Below, piece after piece: positions 53,706 through 63,606 of a stretch of 64,000 bases of DNA. The DNA is taken from the NCBI RefSeq assembly GCF_025685545.1, contig NZ_JAGSYC010000023.1, forward strand, positions 1-64,000, written 5' to 3'. The notes under the pieces were generated by a model. The model searched no databases. It saw nothing but the letters and a program-made list of their open reading frames with translations, and had not been told where the DNA came from. Source of the DNA: Granulicella paludicola. GTDB lineage: Bacteria > Acidobacteriota > Terriglobia > Terriglobales > Acidobacteriaceae. The first letter of the stretch is position 1. The number at the start of each line of letters is the position of its first letter. A program made the translations under genes and the position numbers.

Positions 53706-55169
53706 CTATGCGTTATATGTCGTCGACGAGACCCTGCCACCGCGCCCAGTCCAGTTGGTGTGGAAGAACTCACCGCGTGGTTTGTCGAGGCGTTCATAGG
53801 TGTGGGCTCCGAAGAAGTCACGTTGCGCCTGAAGCAGATTTGCAGGCAGACGCTCTGTGCGATAGCCATCGTAGAACGCCAGCGCCGTAGAGAACGCCGG
53901 AGTCGGCACGCCGAGCTCAATCGCATGGATCAACGCCTTGCGCCAGCTCGCCTGATACTTGTTCAGCGCGCCGGAGAAAAAGTCGTCGAGCAAGAGGTTC
54001 GTCAGCTTCTCATCCTTGTCGAAGGCCTTTTTTATGTCGCCCAGGAACGCCGAACGGATGATGCAGCCGCCGCGCCACATCAACGCGACGCCGCCCATGT
54101 TCAGCGTCCAGCCCTGCACCTTCTCGGCCGAGCGAAGCAGCATGTAGCCCTGCGCATAGCTCACCATCTTCGAGCAGTACAGCGCGCGGCGCACTTCTTC
54201 AATGAACTCGGCTTTGTGCTCTGCCGGGATCTTCTCCTGCTTGGGTCCGTGCAATACCTTACTCGCCACGACGCGCTCGTCTTTCAGCGCGCTCAGGCAG
54301 CGAGCGAAGACGCTTTCACCGATTAGCGTTACGGGCATGCCATTGTCCAGCGCGTCGATCGCAGTCCATTTGCCGGTGCCCTTCTGTCCCGCGGTATCGA
54401 GGATCTTGTCGATGATCGGCTGACCGTCGTCATCCTTCTTGCCAAAGATCGTCGTCGAGATCTCGATCAGGTAGCTGTCGAGTTCACCCTTATTCCACTC
54501 AGCAAACACGGCCTCAAACTCATCGGCCGTCAGACCGAGCCCGTCCTTTAGCAGCTGGTAGGCCTCGCCGATCAGCTGCATATCGCCATATTCGATACCG
54601 TTGTGCACCATCTTCACGTAGTGGCCTGCGCCGCCTTCGCCAACCCAATCGCAGCAGGGAGTGCCGTCCTCGACCTTGGCCGCAATCGCCTGAAAAATTG
54701 GCTTCACCGCTGGCCATGCCGCAGGATCTCCTCCGGGCATGATCGACGGACCGAACCGCGCGCCCTCTTCGCCGCCCGAAACTCCAGTGCCGATGTAATG
54801 CAGGCCCTTTTCGGCGAGCTCCTTCGTGCGGCGGTTGGAATCCGTAAACAACGAGTTGCCACCGTCGATGACGATGTCTCCCTTTTCGAGGTATGGCAGC
54901 AGGCTTTCGATCGTCTTATCGACGACGTCTCCAGCCTTGACCATGATCATCACGCGGCGCGGCGTCTTCAACTTCGAGCACAGTTCTTCGAGCGAGTGCG
55001 CCCCCTCGATCTGCGTCCCCTTCGCCTCATCGGCGAGAAACTCATCCACCTTGCTCGTCGTGCGGTTGAAGACGCACACCTTGAAGCCGTGATCGTTCAT
55101 ATTCAGCACAAGGTTCTGGCCCATCACTGCGAGGCCGATCAAACCGATGTCACATGTAGCTTCCGCCAT
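53706..55169 (-). CDS. gnd: 6-phosphogluconate dehydrogenase, decarboxylating
   Basis: A 487-aa enzyme of the pentose phosphate pathway: 6-phosphogluconate + NADP to ribulose-5-phosphate + CO2. N-terminal Rossmann motif GLAVMGQNLVLN (about residues 11-22), the substrate segment GTGVSGGEEGARFGPSIMPGG (about 128-148), catalytic Lys in YVKMVHNGIEYGDMQ and the C-terminal tail. AGGAGA precedes the ATG by 8 nt. Length is normal for the long form. Confidence 0.95.
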   Translation of the reverse strand: MAEATCDIGLIGLAVMGQNLVLNMNDHGFKVCVFNRTTSKVDEFLADEAKGTQIEGAHSLEELCSKLKTPRRVMIMVKAGDVVDKTIESLLPYLEKGDIVIDGGNSLFTDSNRRTKELAEKGLHYIGTGVSGGEEGARFGPSIMPGGDPAAWPAVKPIFQAIAAKVEDGTPCCDWVGEGGAGHYVKMVHNGIEYGDMQLIGEAYQLLKDGLGLTADEFEAVFAEWNKGELDSYLIEISTTIFGKKDDDGQPIIDKILDTAGQKGTGKWTAIDALDNGMPVTLIGESVFARCLSALKDERVVASKVLHGPKQEKIPAEHKAEFIEEVRRALYCSKMVSYAQGYMLLRSAEKVQGWTLNMGGVALMWRGGCIIRSAFLGDIKKAFDKDEKLTNLLLDDFFSGALNKYQASWRKALIHAIELGVPTPAFSTALAFYDGYRTERLPANLLQAQRDFFGAHTYERLDKPRGEFFHTNWTGRGGRVSSTTYNA

Positions 55170-55436
55170 GCTCTCGTCTCCTGCCCACAGCTGCGTGAGT
55201 CGCAGGCGGGCTTTGAATTTGAAGTGGTTGCGTTTTGTCTCGCGACAGAATTCTGAAGACTGCCCGGCCTCTCTGCGCTTTCACCACGCAGGAAGGTGCT
55301 CTGCCTCAAGCGCCAACACCCTACCTGCATAGACCGGCGACTGTAAAGACATCGCGTCAACAAATCGCCGCAGCGCGTCCCGCCTATGCGAGAATCCCAG
55401 TATCCTCAATCACGCCAGCACAGGAGCCACCAAGCC

Positions 55437-56597
55437 ATGCCGAACGCATCCACTCTCTGTAGCCCTCCAACCGGTTCCACCTCGCGCCGCTCCTTCCTTC
55501 GCTTAGCCGGGCTCGCCGCCTCCCTGCCGGTGCTCACCGAAAGCCGTCTGGCCTGGGCCGCCATGGCCGACGTCTCTCCCGCCACAGCGCTGGATCCCGC
55601 CAAAGCCGTAATGATCAATGCCAACGAGAATCCCCTCGGCCCCTGCGAAGCCGCGCTCAATGCCATCCGCGCCGCAGCCGCCACCGGAGGTCGATATGAC
55701 GCCTCCAACTCCATCCCAGAGCTTTACTCCGTCTTCTCCAAGCAGCTCGGTCTGCCCGAAAACTACCTGACGATCTATGGCGGCTCCAGCGACCCGCTTC
55801 AGTTCTCCGCCGCCGCCTTCACAAGCGCGGATAAGCCCTTTGTCGCAGCCGATCCCAGCTATGAGGCCGGTTACTGGGGTGCCAAGGCCGCCGGACACGC
55901 CATCAAGCTGGTCCCTTTGACAAGCACCTACGCGCATGACGTTAAGGCAATGGTCGCCGCCAGTCCCAACGCGGGTCTGCTCTATATCTGTAACCCAAAC
56001 AATCCGACCGGCACTCTTACCCCGAAGGAAGACATTCTGTGGGCGGTACAGAACAAGCCGAAGGGTTCCATCATCATCGTCGACGAGGCCTATATTCACC
56101 TCTCCGAGGCTCCGAGCTGCATCGACCTCGTGAAGGCGCACCAAGACGTCATTGTGCTGCGCACCTTTTCCAAGGTCTACGGCATGGCTGGTATCCGCTG
56201 TGGCGCGGCAATCGGCCGCCCTGATCTGCTCGAAAAGCTGAAGCAATACGGCGGCGACAACCCTCTGCCGATCACCGGCATTGCAGCCGCTATCGCCAGC
56301 CTGAAGGACAAGGACCTTGTCCCGACGCGCCGCAAGATCATCGCCGATACCCGCAATCAGACCTTCGCCTGGCTCACAGCCAAAGGCTATAAGTTCATCC
56401 CATCGGTTTCGAACTGCTTCATGATCGACGTAGGCCGGCCCGGCAAAGAGGTCATCAAGGCGATGGCAGACCGAAACGTCTTCATCGGTCGGAGCTGGCC
56501 GGTGTGGCCGAACTATGTGCGCGTCAGCGTAGGAACGCCTGCCGAGATGGCAGCGTTCCAGACTGCCTTCGCGGATGTGATGTCAAAGCCCGCCTAG
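55437..56597 (+). CDS. Tat-exported HisC-like aminotransferase (PLP fold type I)
   Basis: A 386-aa aminotransferase with an N-terminal twin-arginine signal (SRRSFLRLAGLAASLPVL, residues about 17-34), which is unusual for this family. The PLP Lys is in TFSKVYGMAGIRCG (about 246-259); NENPLG and NPNNPTG are the family's substrate and cofactor motifs, and RVSVGTP carries the C-terminal Arg. The start at 55437 has AGGAG 11 nt upstream. The fold resembles HisC (histidinol-phosphate aminotransferase), but the substrate is unknown. Confidence 0.85.
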   Translation: MPNASTLCSPPTGSTSRRSFLRLAGLAASLPVLTESRLAWAAMADVSPATALDPAKAVMINANENPLGPCEAALNAIRAAAATGGRYDASNSIPELYSVFSKQLGLPENYLTIYGGSSDPLQFSAAAFTSADKPFVAADPSYEAGYWGAKAAGHAIKLVPLTSTYAHDVKAMVAASPNAGLLYICNPNNPTGTLTPKEDILWAVQNKPKGSIIIVDEAYIHLSEAPSCIDLVKAHQDVIVLRTFSKVYGMAGIRCGAAIGRPDLLEKLKQYGGDNPLPITGIAAAIASLKDKDLVPTRRKIIADTRNQTFAWLTAKGYKFIPSVSNCFMIDVGRPGKEVIKAMADRNVFIGRSWPVWPNYVRVSVGTPAEMAAFQTAFADVMSKPA

Positions 56598-56610
56598 CTA
56601 AATCTGAGGC

Positions 56611-56652
56611 AAGCGAAAGCGGCACCTTCTATAGAGGGTGCCGCTTTCGTTT
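56611..56652. terminator. Bidirectional terminator between the aminotransferase and pheA
   Basis: CGAAAGCGGCACC (56614-56626) pairs with GGTGCCGCTTTCG (56637-56649), extended by A/T pairs on both sides (AAG and TTT). It sits between convergent genes with T-runs on both strands. Confidence 0.75.
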
Positions 56653-56667
56653 GGACCGCCGAGATGC

Positions 56668-57537
56668 TCAGGCTGCTTTATAACGTCCCAGCTCTTTCAC
56701 CATGCCGCAGTGGGGCCGCAAAGCAGCGATGGCAGTGTCAGCCATCGCATTGTCCGCGATCCTGAGATCGACATAGAACACGTACTCCCACGGCTTGCCC
56801 GGCACTGGCCGCGACTCAATCTGAGTGAGATCGACGCCGGCCTGCGCCAGCGCCTGCAACGCGGCTACCAGCGTTCCAGGGCGATGCTCCACCGCAAAGG
56901 AGACGCTCATCTTGTCCGGCTGAGGCAGCCCGGCCTCGCGCGGGTCGCTTGCCCGGCGCAGCAGATGAAAGCGTGTGAAGTTCTGAGCGTGATCTTCGAT
57001 GCCGCGGACAAGTACGTTTGCTCCATACTCTTCGGCAGCGAGTTCAGGCGCGACGCCTGCAGTATCGCGCAGACCCTCCGACATCACATGCTTCACGCTG
57101 CCTGCAGTGTCGTAGAACGGGATTGACCTTACTTTGCGAGTTGCGGCCAATTCAGTCAGATAACGGCGACACTGACTGAGCGCTACCGGATGACTAAGAA
57201 CATTGCGCAGCTCATCCAACGTCACTCCTGGCGCGGCAATCACATTGTGCCGGATTCGGAGCAGGCTCTCGCGGTCGATACGCACGGGTTGCTCCATAAG
57301 CAGATCGTAGTGCTCGGCCACCGAGCCGTGCAGGCTGTTTTCAATCGGCAGAACCGCTGCATCAACGCGCCCGGTGACCACGGCCTCCACCACTTCAGCA
57401 GAGACACTGCATGGAATGATCTCTACCGTTCCGAGCATCTCCAGAGCCGCCATATGGCTGTTCGATCCACGCTCTCCCTGGATTGCGATGCGCAGTGATT
57501 TTGCGTGCAAGGTTGCCTGCCCCTCAGCAATATTCAT
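56668..57537 (-). CDS. pheA: Prephenate dehydratase
   Basis: A 289-aa enzyme of phenylalanine synthesis (prephenate to phenylpyruvate). N-terminal PDT domain with IQGERGSNSHMAAL (about residues 19-32), LPIENSLHGSV (about 78-88) and FYDTAGSVK (about 141-149). C-terminal ACT domain (from about 205) with the LTQIESRP motif (about 240-247), the Phe-feedback site. No chorismate mutase domain is present. The start MNIAEGQAT is kept because the upstream DNA is noncoding. Confidence 0.92.
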   Translation of the reverse strand: MNIAEGQATLHAKSLRIAIQGERGSNSHMAALEMLGTVEIIPCSVSAEVVEAVVTGRVDAAVLPIENSLHGSVAEHYDLLMEQPVRIDRESLLRIRHNVIAAPGVTLDELRNVLSHPVALSQCRRYLTELAATRKVRSIPFYDTAGSVKHVMSEGLRDTAGVAPELAAEEYGANVLVRGIEDHAQNFTRFHLLRRASDPREAGLPQPDKMSVSFAVEHRPGTLVAALQALAQAGVDLTQIESRPVPGKPWEYVFYVDLRIADNAMADTAIAALRPHCGMVKELGRYKAA

Positions 57538-57772
57538 CCTTCGTCTGGCCTTTCTATACGTCGCCTTTTGGACTTACAACCATATCTTGTAAGCAGGACA
57601 ACCAACCCACTCGGGTCGGCAACTTACCATACTGTGTGTAAACGTGCAGTACCTGCTGAAGATTGCATCTACACGTAACGATACGCAAAGATGCATCGGC
57701 ATGCACCTCGTTTCATAAGGGTTTACGCATCACGCAGTCTCAGGTTGGCTAACTTAAGGGAGATCGAACGCA

Positions 57773-57922
57773 ATGCTCTGGACAATCACCGTCATTCTTG
57801 TACTGCTCTGGCTCGTAGGCCTCGTCGGCTTCCCCGCTCTCGGCATGTGGATTCATATCCTGCTCGTGCTGGCCATCGTCTCACTCATCTTCAATCTTTT
57901 GAGCGGGCGCAGAGCTCTATAG
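57773..57922 (+). CDS. Small membrane protein, Lmo0937 family
   Basis: A 49-aa protein: LWTITVILVLLWLVGLVGF (TM1), a short turn, IHILLVLAIVSLIFNLL (TM2), and a basic end SGRRAL. This matches the small Lmo0937-type membrane family. AAGGGAG lies 10 nt before the ATG. The CsbD-like gene follows downstream. These families often occur together in stress islands. Confidence 0.75.
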   Translation: MLWTITVILVLLWLVGLVGFPALGMWIHILLVLAIVSLIFNLLSGRRAL

Positions 57923-58053
57923 CGGCAGTTGAAGCTTTAGCTCAACTTAGGTTTGCGCGGTTGCACTTTTAGCTGTGATCCAAACTTGCACTCTCTCTTT
58001 CGGCGATGCCGACTAAAGACATTTCTTCATATATCAACCCAAGGAGATACTCC

Positions 58054-58341
58054 ATGACGACCACCACTACCGTACACGGCAAGATTGATGAAGGCACGGG
58101 CAAGTTGAAGCAGACCGTTGGCGAGGTGTCCGGCAACGAAAAGCTGGCGAACGAAGGCGCGGCCCAACAGATCAAGGGTCACGTTGAGCAGGCGTGGGGC
58201 TCGATCAAGGAAGCGGTGAAGGAATCCCACGACCGCCACGAACCTGAACGTCACGACATTCGAGAGAAGCTCGTTTCGACCGCACAAAACGTAAAGGAAA
58301 AGATCCAGCACGCCGTGAGCCCCGACAATAAGGACGTTTAG
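58054..58341 (+). CDS. CsbD-like stress protein
   Basis: A 95-aa protein of the CsbD family (general stress response). The core KIDEGTGKLKQTVGEVSGNEK and the GAAQQIKGHVEQAWG segment are the family signature. A charged, helical C-terminus follows. AAGGAG lies 8 nt before the ATG. A longer reading from 58006 is not needed. The function in this organism is unknown, but the family responds to envelope or osmotic stress. Confidence 0.85.
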   Translation: MTTTTTVHGKIDEGTGKLKQTVGEVSGNEKLANEGAAQQIKGHVEQAWGSIKEAVKESHDRHEPERHDIREKLVSTAQNVKEKIQHAVSPDNKDV

Positions 58342-58374
58342 TCGAAGATCTAACTTGTTATTACCTATCGATTG

Positions 58375-58405
58375 AAGGGCCCGCTGAATAGCGGGCCCTT
58401 GGTTT
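58375..58405. terminator. Bidirectional terminator between csbD-like gene and ubiA-like gene
   Basis: AAGGGCCCGCT (58375-58385) pairs with AGCGGGCCCTT (58390-58400), followed by GGTTTTAG. It lies between convergent genes. Confidence 0.75.
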
Positions 58406-58433
58406 TAGTAGTGATTCCTGAACTCTGTACTCA

Positions 58434-59300
58434 CTACCTTTTAATAAATACATCCGCAGCCACAGCAAGAAAGAAGACCACCGAGATGATTCCGTTCAGC
58501 GTGAAGAAGGCCGCATTCATTCTGCGCAGATCCTTCGGGCTGATGATCGAGTGTTCATATGCCAGGAGCAAGGTCACTATGCACATACCTGCAAGTGCAA
58601 TCGACCCAAGAGCAAACGCATGGATCAGGATGAAGATGAGCACCACTGCGGCCAGATGCATCACACGCGCAATCCAGAACGCTCTCTCGAGTCCGAAAGT
58701 TGCTGGCACACTGAATAATCCGACACGGCGATCGTAATCGAAATCCTGGCACGCGTAGAGCACATCGAAGCCGCCAACCCACAGCATCACGATCGCAGTA
58801 ACAAGCAGCATCCGCACATCGTAACTACCGCGCACAGCAATCCACGCTGCCGATGGAGCGATACCCAGAGCCAACCCCAGCACCAGATGCGACCAGCGTG
58901 TCAAACGCTTCATATAGCTGTAAGCGAGCACCACCAGTAGCGCGATCGGCGCCAATTCCAGTGTTAGCCGATTCAACATTGCAGCTGAGCCAATGAAGAT
59001 CGCTGCTGCAAGCGCGGTGAAGGCTGCGACGAACCCGGAGGAAAGCTGTCCCGCAGGGATTGCGCGCATCGCCGTCCGCGGGTTCGCCGCGTCAATCTTT
59101 GCATCGACCAACCGATTGAACGCCATCGCCGCTGAGCGCGCGCTGACCATACACACCAAAATCCAGCCTAATACCGGCAGCCGAGGCCAGCCACCCGCTG
59201 CAAGCACAGCCCCAGTAAGAGCGAACGGCAACGCGAAGATCGAGTGCTCCCACTTGATCATCTCCAGCGTCACGCGCGTATTTCGTAGAACGCTTTCCAT
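58434..59300 (-). CDS. ubiA: UbiA-family prenyltransferase
   Basis: A 288-aa integral membrane enzyme with about eight or nine membrane segments. The two Asp-rich motifs of the family are present: FNRLVDAKIDAANPRT (first, about residues 61-76) and ACQDFDYDRRVGLFSVP (second, about 183-199), which bind prenyl diphosphate via Mg. It transfers a prenyl chain to an aromatic acceptor, most likely in quinone synthesis. Whether the acceptor is 4-hydroxybenzoate or another ring (menaquinone-type pathway) cannot be told. Confidence 0.85.
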   Translation of the reverse strand: MESVLRNTRVTLEMIKWEHSIFALPFALTGAVLAAGGWPRLPVLGWILVCMVSARSAAMAFNRLVDAKIDAANPRTAMRAIPAGQLSSGFVAAFTALAAAIFIGSAAMLNRLTLELAPIALLVVLAYSYMKRLTRWSHLVLGLALGIAPSAAWIAVRGSYDVRMLLVTAIVMLWVGGFDVLYACQDFDYDRRVGLFSVPATFGLERAFWIARVMHLAAVVLIFILIHAFALGSIALAGMCIVTLLLAYEHSIISPKDLRRMNAAFFTLNGIISVVFFLAVAADVFIKR

Positions 59301-59343
59301 ACCTCTATGTTAGCCCCGCACGCGCTTCCGCGCGCAAAGGCCG

Positions 59344-62300
59344 CTAGCGGTACCGTTTGCGAATCTTGTAAACGATAGAGAAGACGCCATTTTCATCTCG
59401 GGTCAGCACCAGCGCGGTGCTCTGGTTGATCTGATATGCCACCTGGATCAGTTCCTGCGCCGTCTGATTCACATTGGTCGCAAACGTCAGCGTCACCTGC
59501 TTGGAGATCGGCTCTACCACCGTAATTCGCGCAGACGAACCGCCCAAAGTGCCTACATATGTAGGATCGATCTTCACCGAGCCTGCACCGAAGAGCTTGT
59601 TTACCCGACTCAACACTGTCGCGTTCAACGCTCCGCCCAGCACAGCGTTTGTTGTTGAATCCGAACCTGCCTGCTGCTGTTGCTGCTGATAGATCTGCGC
59701 CTCTTCCTGCGTGCGGCCCAGCGCCAGCAGGTTGAAGATATCCGCTTCCGTCAATGGTGGCTGCGAGCGATAGGTTGGATGCAGGCTGTTCATCGTTCCG
59801 TGCAAACCAATCGTAATGTCATAGGTCTCGACGCGGGCCTGCGCATCGAGATCGATCACTGGATCGATGCGCACGGGATTGCTGAACGTGATGCTGCCTC
59901 GCGTCAGCTCATAGCTGGTGCCTGCGAAGGTCGCCTTACCCTCGGTGATCTGGATGCGGCCGAGGATCGACGGGATCGCGACGGTTCCTCGCACGGTCAG
60001 GTCAACCGAACCAGCCAGCTTCGCATAGGAGTTTTGAAAGTCGAGTTGCGGCGCACTCTTTACTCGAACGTCGAGATGGATCTTGTTGGTCGCCGCGTCG
60101 GGAGATGGCGGGATCGACGGCCCGGAGTTGAATGCAGAGAAGTCAACGTCTGGTCCAATGCCGAAGCGGGTGACAAGCACGTTGCCAGAGAGCTGCATGG
60201 ACTGCGGAGTTCCCTGCAGCCGCAGGTTCGCCGTCGCGGTAGAACTGAGCCCATAGAGGCGAACGCGCACCGCTTCGCCCGTCGCAGTGAGGTCTGCGAA
60301 CAATCCCTTTTGATACGCGAGGTAGCCACCTATCTTTAATTGTCCGCCGCCGGTTGTCGCCGTGAGGTTCTCCACATTGAGGCGGTCTTCGTTGAACGCG
60401 AGCGTACCGTTCATATTGCTGAGGCCGTTCGCGACGCCGTCAACGGCCAGGTTTACATTCTGCACCTGCACGTTGCCTGTCAGCTGCGGCTTCTTCATGC
60501 GCCCCTGCACTGCCATCTTGAACGTCAATTTGCCTGACGTAATCAGATCGGGGTCGAAGCTGTGCGCAAGCGCCGTGTTGACGTTGCCGCTGGTGCTGAT
60601 ATTCAACACGCCACCCTGGGGGTTCGTGTCGCCAAACACATGCGCCGTGCCTGAAGCGCGAAGGTCCGTATCCTGCCCGGTGATGTGCAGTGCATTCAAG
60701 GTCAGCGTTCCGCTGTTCAGGCTCGCGCGCAGGGGTTCGGCCGATTTCAGCTCGACGCCAGCCAGCGTCACATCGATGTTCTGAAACTCTGCTGTACCCG
60801 AGAGCTGCTGCGGCTTAGCCAGCGGACCGCTTACGGTCACGGTACCTGAGAGATCTGAGCTGCCTTTGATTGAATCCGGCGCGAAAACTGCAATCGCGTT
60901 CGCTATGTTAAGTCCGCTGAGCGTTAACTTCGCCTGCGTCTGATAGTCGCCGGTCACGTTTGTCTGACCAGTCGCTGCAACCTGCGCGCCAATCAAGGTC
61001 GAGTGCAGCTCGTAGTTCACATTCGAGCCTGTGCTCGTTGCTGTCGCAGTCAAGTTGCCGAGTGCTTTTCCGTCCGTCACCACATTGTCGAGTTTCAAGT
61101 TTGCCTTCAGTCCCGGTTGCTCGAGGGTTCCGTTGGCTGAAACTGTAAAGCTCAGCGATCCATCGGCGTTCGCATTTAGTTTGTTATACGCAACAAGCTT
61201 GGAAAGCTGAATCTGATTGCCCGATAGCTGCGCCCGGATGATCTTGCTATCGAGGTTGTAGCCGCCGCTGCCGGTGACGGTCATGTCGTGTGCGCGCACG
61301 GTGAGCTTACTGACATCGATCTGTTGACCTTCCATTCCCAGGTCCACCGACACCAGTTGATAGGGCTCGTCATACGCCACGCCGTTGGCGAGCGTCACAC
61401 TTCCGGTGCCGTGAATATCTTTGACCGTACCCTGCGCATGAGCGTTCAGGTTGACAGTTCCGGTGACCGGGATTTTCTGCTGTTGGCCCGCCATCGTCAA
61501 CAAGTCGATGGCCTGCGCATTCGCCAGCTTTGCGGTTACGTCCATCTCACCCTGATCGTCCCACACGTAATCTACTGTGCGGCGTCTCGTCACGACCTTA
61601 TGCGGTTTGTACGAACCGGCTACATTGAGCACGGTCTTGCCCTGCGTCACAGTAGACGACGCTACAGCTATGCCTGCAAAGGGCGAGTACTCCGCATCGG
61701 CGATGACGTTGTCGATATGAATGTCAGCCTCTGTGCCCAGCTTGACGGCTAGGTTGTCCGCGCCAAGATGCCCCTTCACATCAAGATTGCGGATCGGCCC
61801 TTTCGCAGTGCCCGCAAAATTCATCGTGCCGTGGAGCACAACAGGGATAGCCGCCGATCCCTTCTTGCCGTTCGCCTCGAAGCCCAGCGTTTGCAGCAAC
61901 TGATCGAACTCGCCCAGGTCGCGTGCCTGCAAATCGGCCTGCAAGTTCGTCAGAGGATCGCCGTCACTCACACCGAGAACGCCGCTTGCCTTCAACGTAG
62001 TCTGCGGTGTCTGAAACAGCACCTGCTGGATGTTTACGACTTCCGTTCTACCGAGGTACTTGGCAATCACGGAGCCGGAGACAGGAATGTTCGATAGCGC
62101 GCCTTTGCGTCTCGTCCCTGTTGGCGAAAGAGCCAGATTGGCCCCCACCTGCACCGTCGTTGAAACATTCGGCACAGCACCGATCCATTCAACCGACACA
62201 GGTCCAGTGATCGAGGTATCGAAGCCGAGGTCACCATAATGCTCCGGAGCTGTGACGTCCATGATGGTGCGTAATGGGATCCTCGTCACCGTCGCATTTA

Positions 62301-63606
62301 CATAGGCATGATTTGGCGCTGGTACCACTTTGCCTTCGAGTGAGCCATGCGTTGCGTCGACTGGAGCCGTACCTAGCCAGTTCTCGATACGCAGCGACCC
62401 CTGTGCCTCACCGCCCGTTGGAAACACACCAAGCAAATCCGGGAACGCAAGGGTCTCCGGTGTGATGTGCAGGACAGCATGACCGTTAATGCCGTGCAGT
62501 CGCACATCCTCGGTCACATAATCGGCACCATGCAGCAGGATGTTCCCGCTCACCAAGTAGGCAGTGTTGCAATCAGGCGCGGCGGCTGGAACCTTGCTCG
62601 CCGGTATCGTCGCTTTGCGTTTTTGCCAAAAGTGGGGCTTCTTTGCGGGCGCAGGCGGGCTCGCCAGGCAGGTGTGTCCCTGCATGTCGATGTCTGCAAG
62701 GCCGCCGTTTAATCCATCGACGTCCGCAAGATATCCCACCTGCTTCAGGTCGACCTTGCCCTTCGCAAACACCTTCCACGCTGGTTTATTGAAGTGGTTC
62801 AAACTCCCAGCGATCGTCAGCTTCGTATCCGTGCCGGAAGCGAAGGTGAGCGTCTTCAAGTCGGCCGCGTCGCGACCCACTTCCGCAGAGAGATGCAATC
62901 TGGACTGGACCTCGGGCTTCACTGCCATCTGCGTGCGCAGGTTGCCAAGATCCACCGTGATGCCATAGCGATCCGACTTGCGGATGTATGCTACCTCCGC
63001 TTGCAGGTCGTTTGCGGCGAGGTTTAGTGGGATTGCCTTGTCGTTCACCACAGTAATGCCGTTGACCAACTCCACCTTCGTTGCCTGCAAATCGAGCAGC
63101 GTGTCTTGAATGGGCTCTGTACTGGCGCTGGGGTGCTTCGGTACCGGTGCGTTCGTGTGCCCGTCTTTATCCACGATCAGGTGGAAGTGAGGCTGCTCTA
63201 CGCGAAGCAAATTTAAGCCGATGCGCGAATGCACCGTCTGGCCCGCAACGTGATTCATGAAGGTGTTGATCTTCACGCGAACAAGAATTTTGCCGACCGA
63301 CAGGTAGGGCGATTCACCAGCGGGCTCGCTGCCGTGGACGACGAGGTTGTCCGCTTCGATTGCAAGGTGCCACAGGCTGAACTCGATGCGACCAAGTTCT
63401 ACGTGGCCTCCCAGTGAATCTTCCAGAAGGCTGGTCACCTCTTTTCCAACGCGACGCTGGAAATCATCTGTGGTGGTATAGAGAGCCGCCGCTCCCAGAA
63501 GCACCACGATGCCTCCGACCACCCACGCGAGTAAGGTCAGCACACGCCGAGTTACAGAATGCGTGGGCGGAGTCGCGTTCGAGTTAGTCTCCGGTGTCTG
63601 AGTCAT
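59344..63606 (-). CDS. tamB: TamB/YhdP-type outer-membrane lipid transport protein (DUF490)
   Basis: A 1420-aa protein with an N-terminal signal anchor (VLTLLAWVVGGIVVLLGAAA, about residues 22-41), an AsmA-like start and a very long beta-rich body of repeating strands. The C-terminal DUF490 (TamB) domain begins about residue 1060 and ends with GRTQEEAQIYQ, the segment SVKIDPTYVGT and LVLTRDENGVFSIVYKIRKRY. TamB forms a bridge for lipids to the outer membrane. It overlaps the upstream SurA-like gene by 4 nt, an operon. Confidence 0.88.
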   Translation of the reverse strand: MTQTPETNSNATPPTHSVTRRVLTLLAWVVGGIVVLLGAAALYTTTDDFQRRVGKEVTSLLEDSLGGHVELGRIEFSLWHLAIEADNLVVHGSEPAGESPYLSVGKILVRVKINTFMNHVAGQTVHSRIGLNLLRVEQPHFHLIVDKDGHTNAPVPKHPSASTEPIQDTLLDLQATKVELVNGITVVNDKAIPLNLAANDLQAEVAYIRKSDRYGITVDLGNLRTQMAVKPEVQSRLHLSAEVGRDAADLKTLTFASGTDTKLTIAGSLNHFNKPAWKVFAKGKVDLKQVGYLADVDGLNGGLADIDMQGHTCLASPPAPAKKPHFWQKRKATIPASKVPAAAPDCNTAYLVSGNILLHGADYVTEDVRLHGINGHAVLHITPETLAFPDLLGVFPTGGEAQGSLRIENWLGTAPVDATHGSLEGKVVPAPNHAYVNATVTRIPLRTIMDVTAPEHYGDLGFDTSITGPVSVEWIGAVPNVSTTVQVGANLALSPTGTRRKGALSNIPVSGSVIAKYLGRTEVVNIQQVLFQTPQTTLKASGVLGVSDGDPLTNLQADLQARDLGEFDQLLQTLGFEANGKKGSAAIPVVLHGTMNFAGTAKGPIRNLDVKGHLGADNLAVKLGTEADIHIDNVIADAEYSPFAGIAVASSTVTQGKTVLNVAGSYKPHKVVTRRRTVDYVWDDQGEMDVTAKLANAQAIDLLTMAGQQQKIPVTGTVNLNAHAQGTVKDIHGTGSVTLANGVAYDEPYQLVSVDLGMEGQQIDVSKLTVRAHDMTVTGSGGYNLDSKIIRAQLSGNQIQLSKLVAYNKLNANADGSLSFTVSANGTLEQPGLKANLKLDNVVTDGKALGNLTATATSTGSNVNYELHSTLIGAQVAATGQTNVTGDYQTQAKLTLSGLNIANAIAVFAPDSIKGSSDLSGTVTVSGPLAKPQQLSGTAEFQNIDVTLAGVELKSAEPLRASLNSGTLTLNALHITGQDTDLRASGTAHVFGDTNPQGGVLNISTSGNVNTALAHSFDPDLITSGKLTFKMAVQGRMKKPQLTGNVQVQNVNLAVDGVANGLSNMNGTLAFNEDRLNVENLTATTGGGQLKIGGYLAYQKGLFADLTATGEAVRVRLYGLSSTATANLRLQGTPQSMQLSGNVLVTRFGIGPDVDFSAFNSGPSIPPSPDAATNKIHLDVRVKSAPQLDFQNSYAKLAGSVDLTVRGTVAIPSILGRIQITEGKATFAGTSYELTRGSITFSNPVRIDPVIDLDAQARVETYDITIGLHGTMNSLHPTYRSQPPLTEADIFNLLALGRTQEEAQIYQQQQQQAGSDSTTNAVLGGALNATVLSRVNKLFGAGSVKIDPTYVGTLGGSSARITVVEPISKQVTLTFATNVNQTAQELIQVAYQINQSTALVLTRDENGVFSIVYKIRKRYR

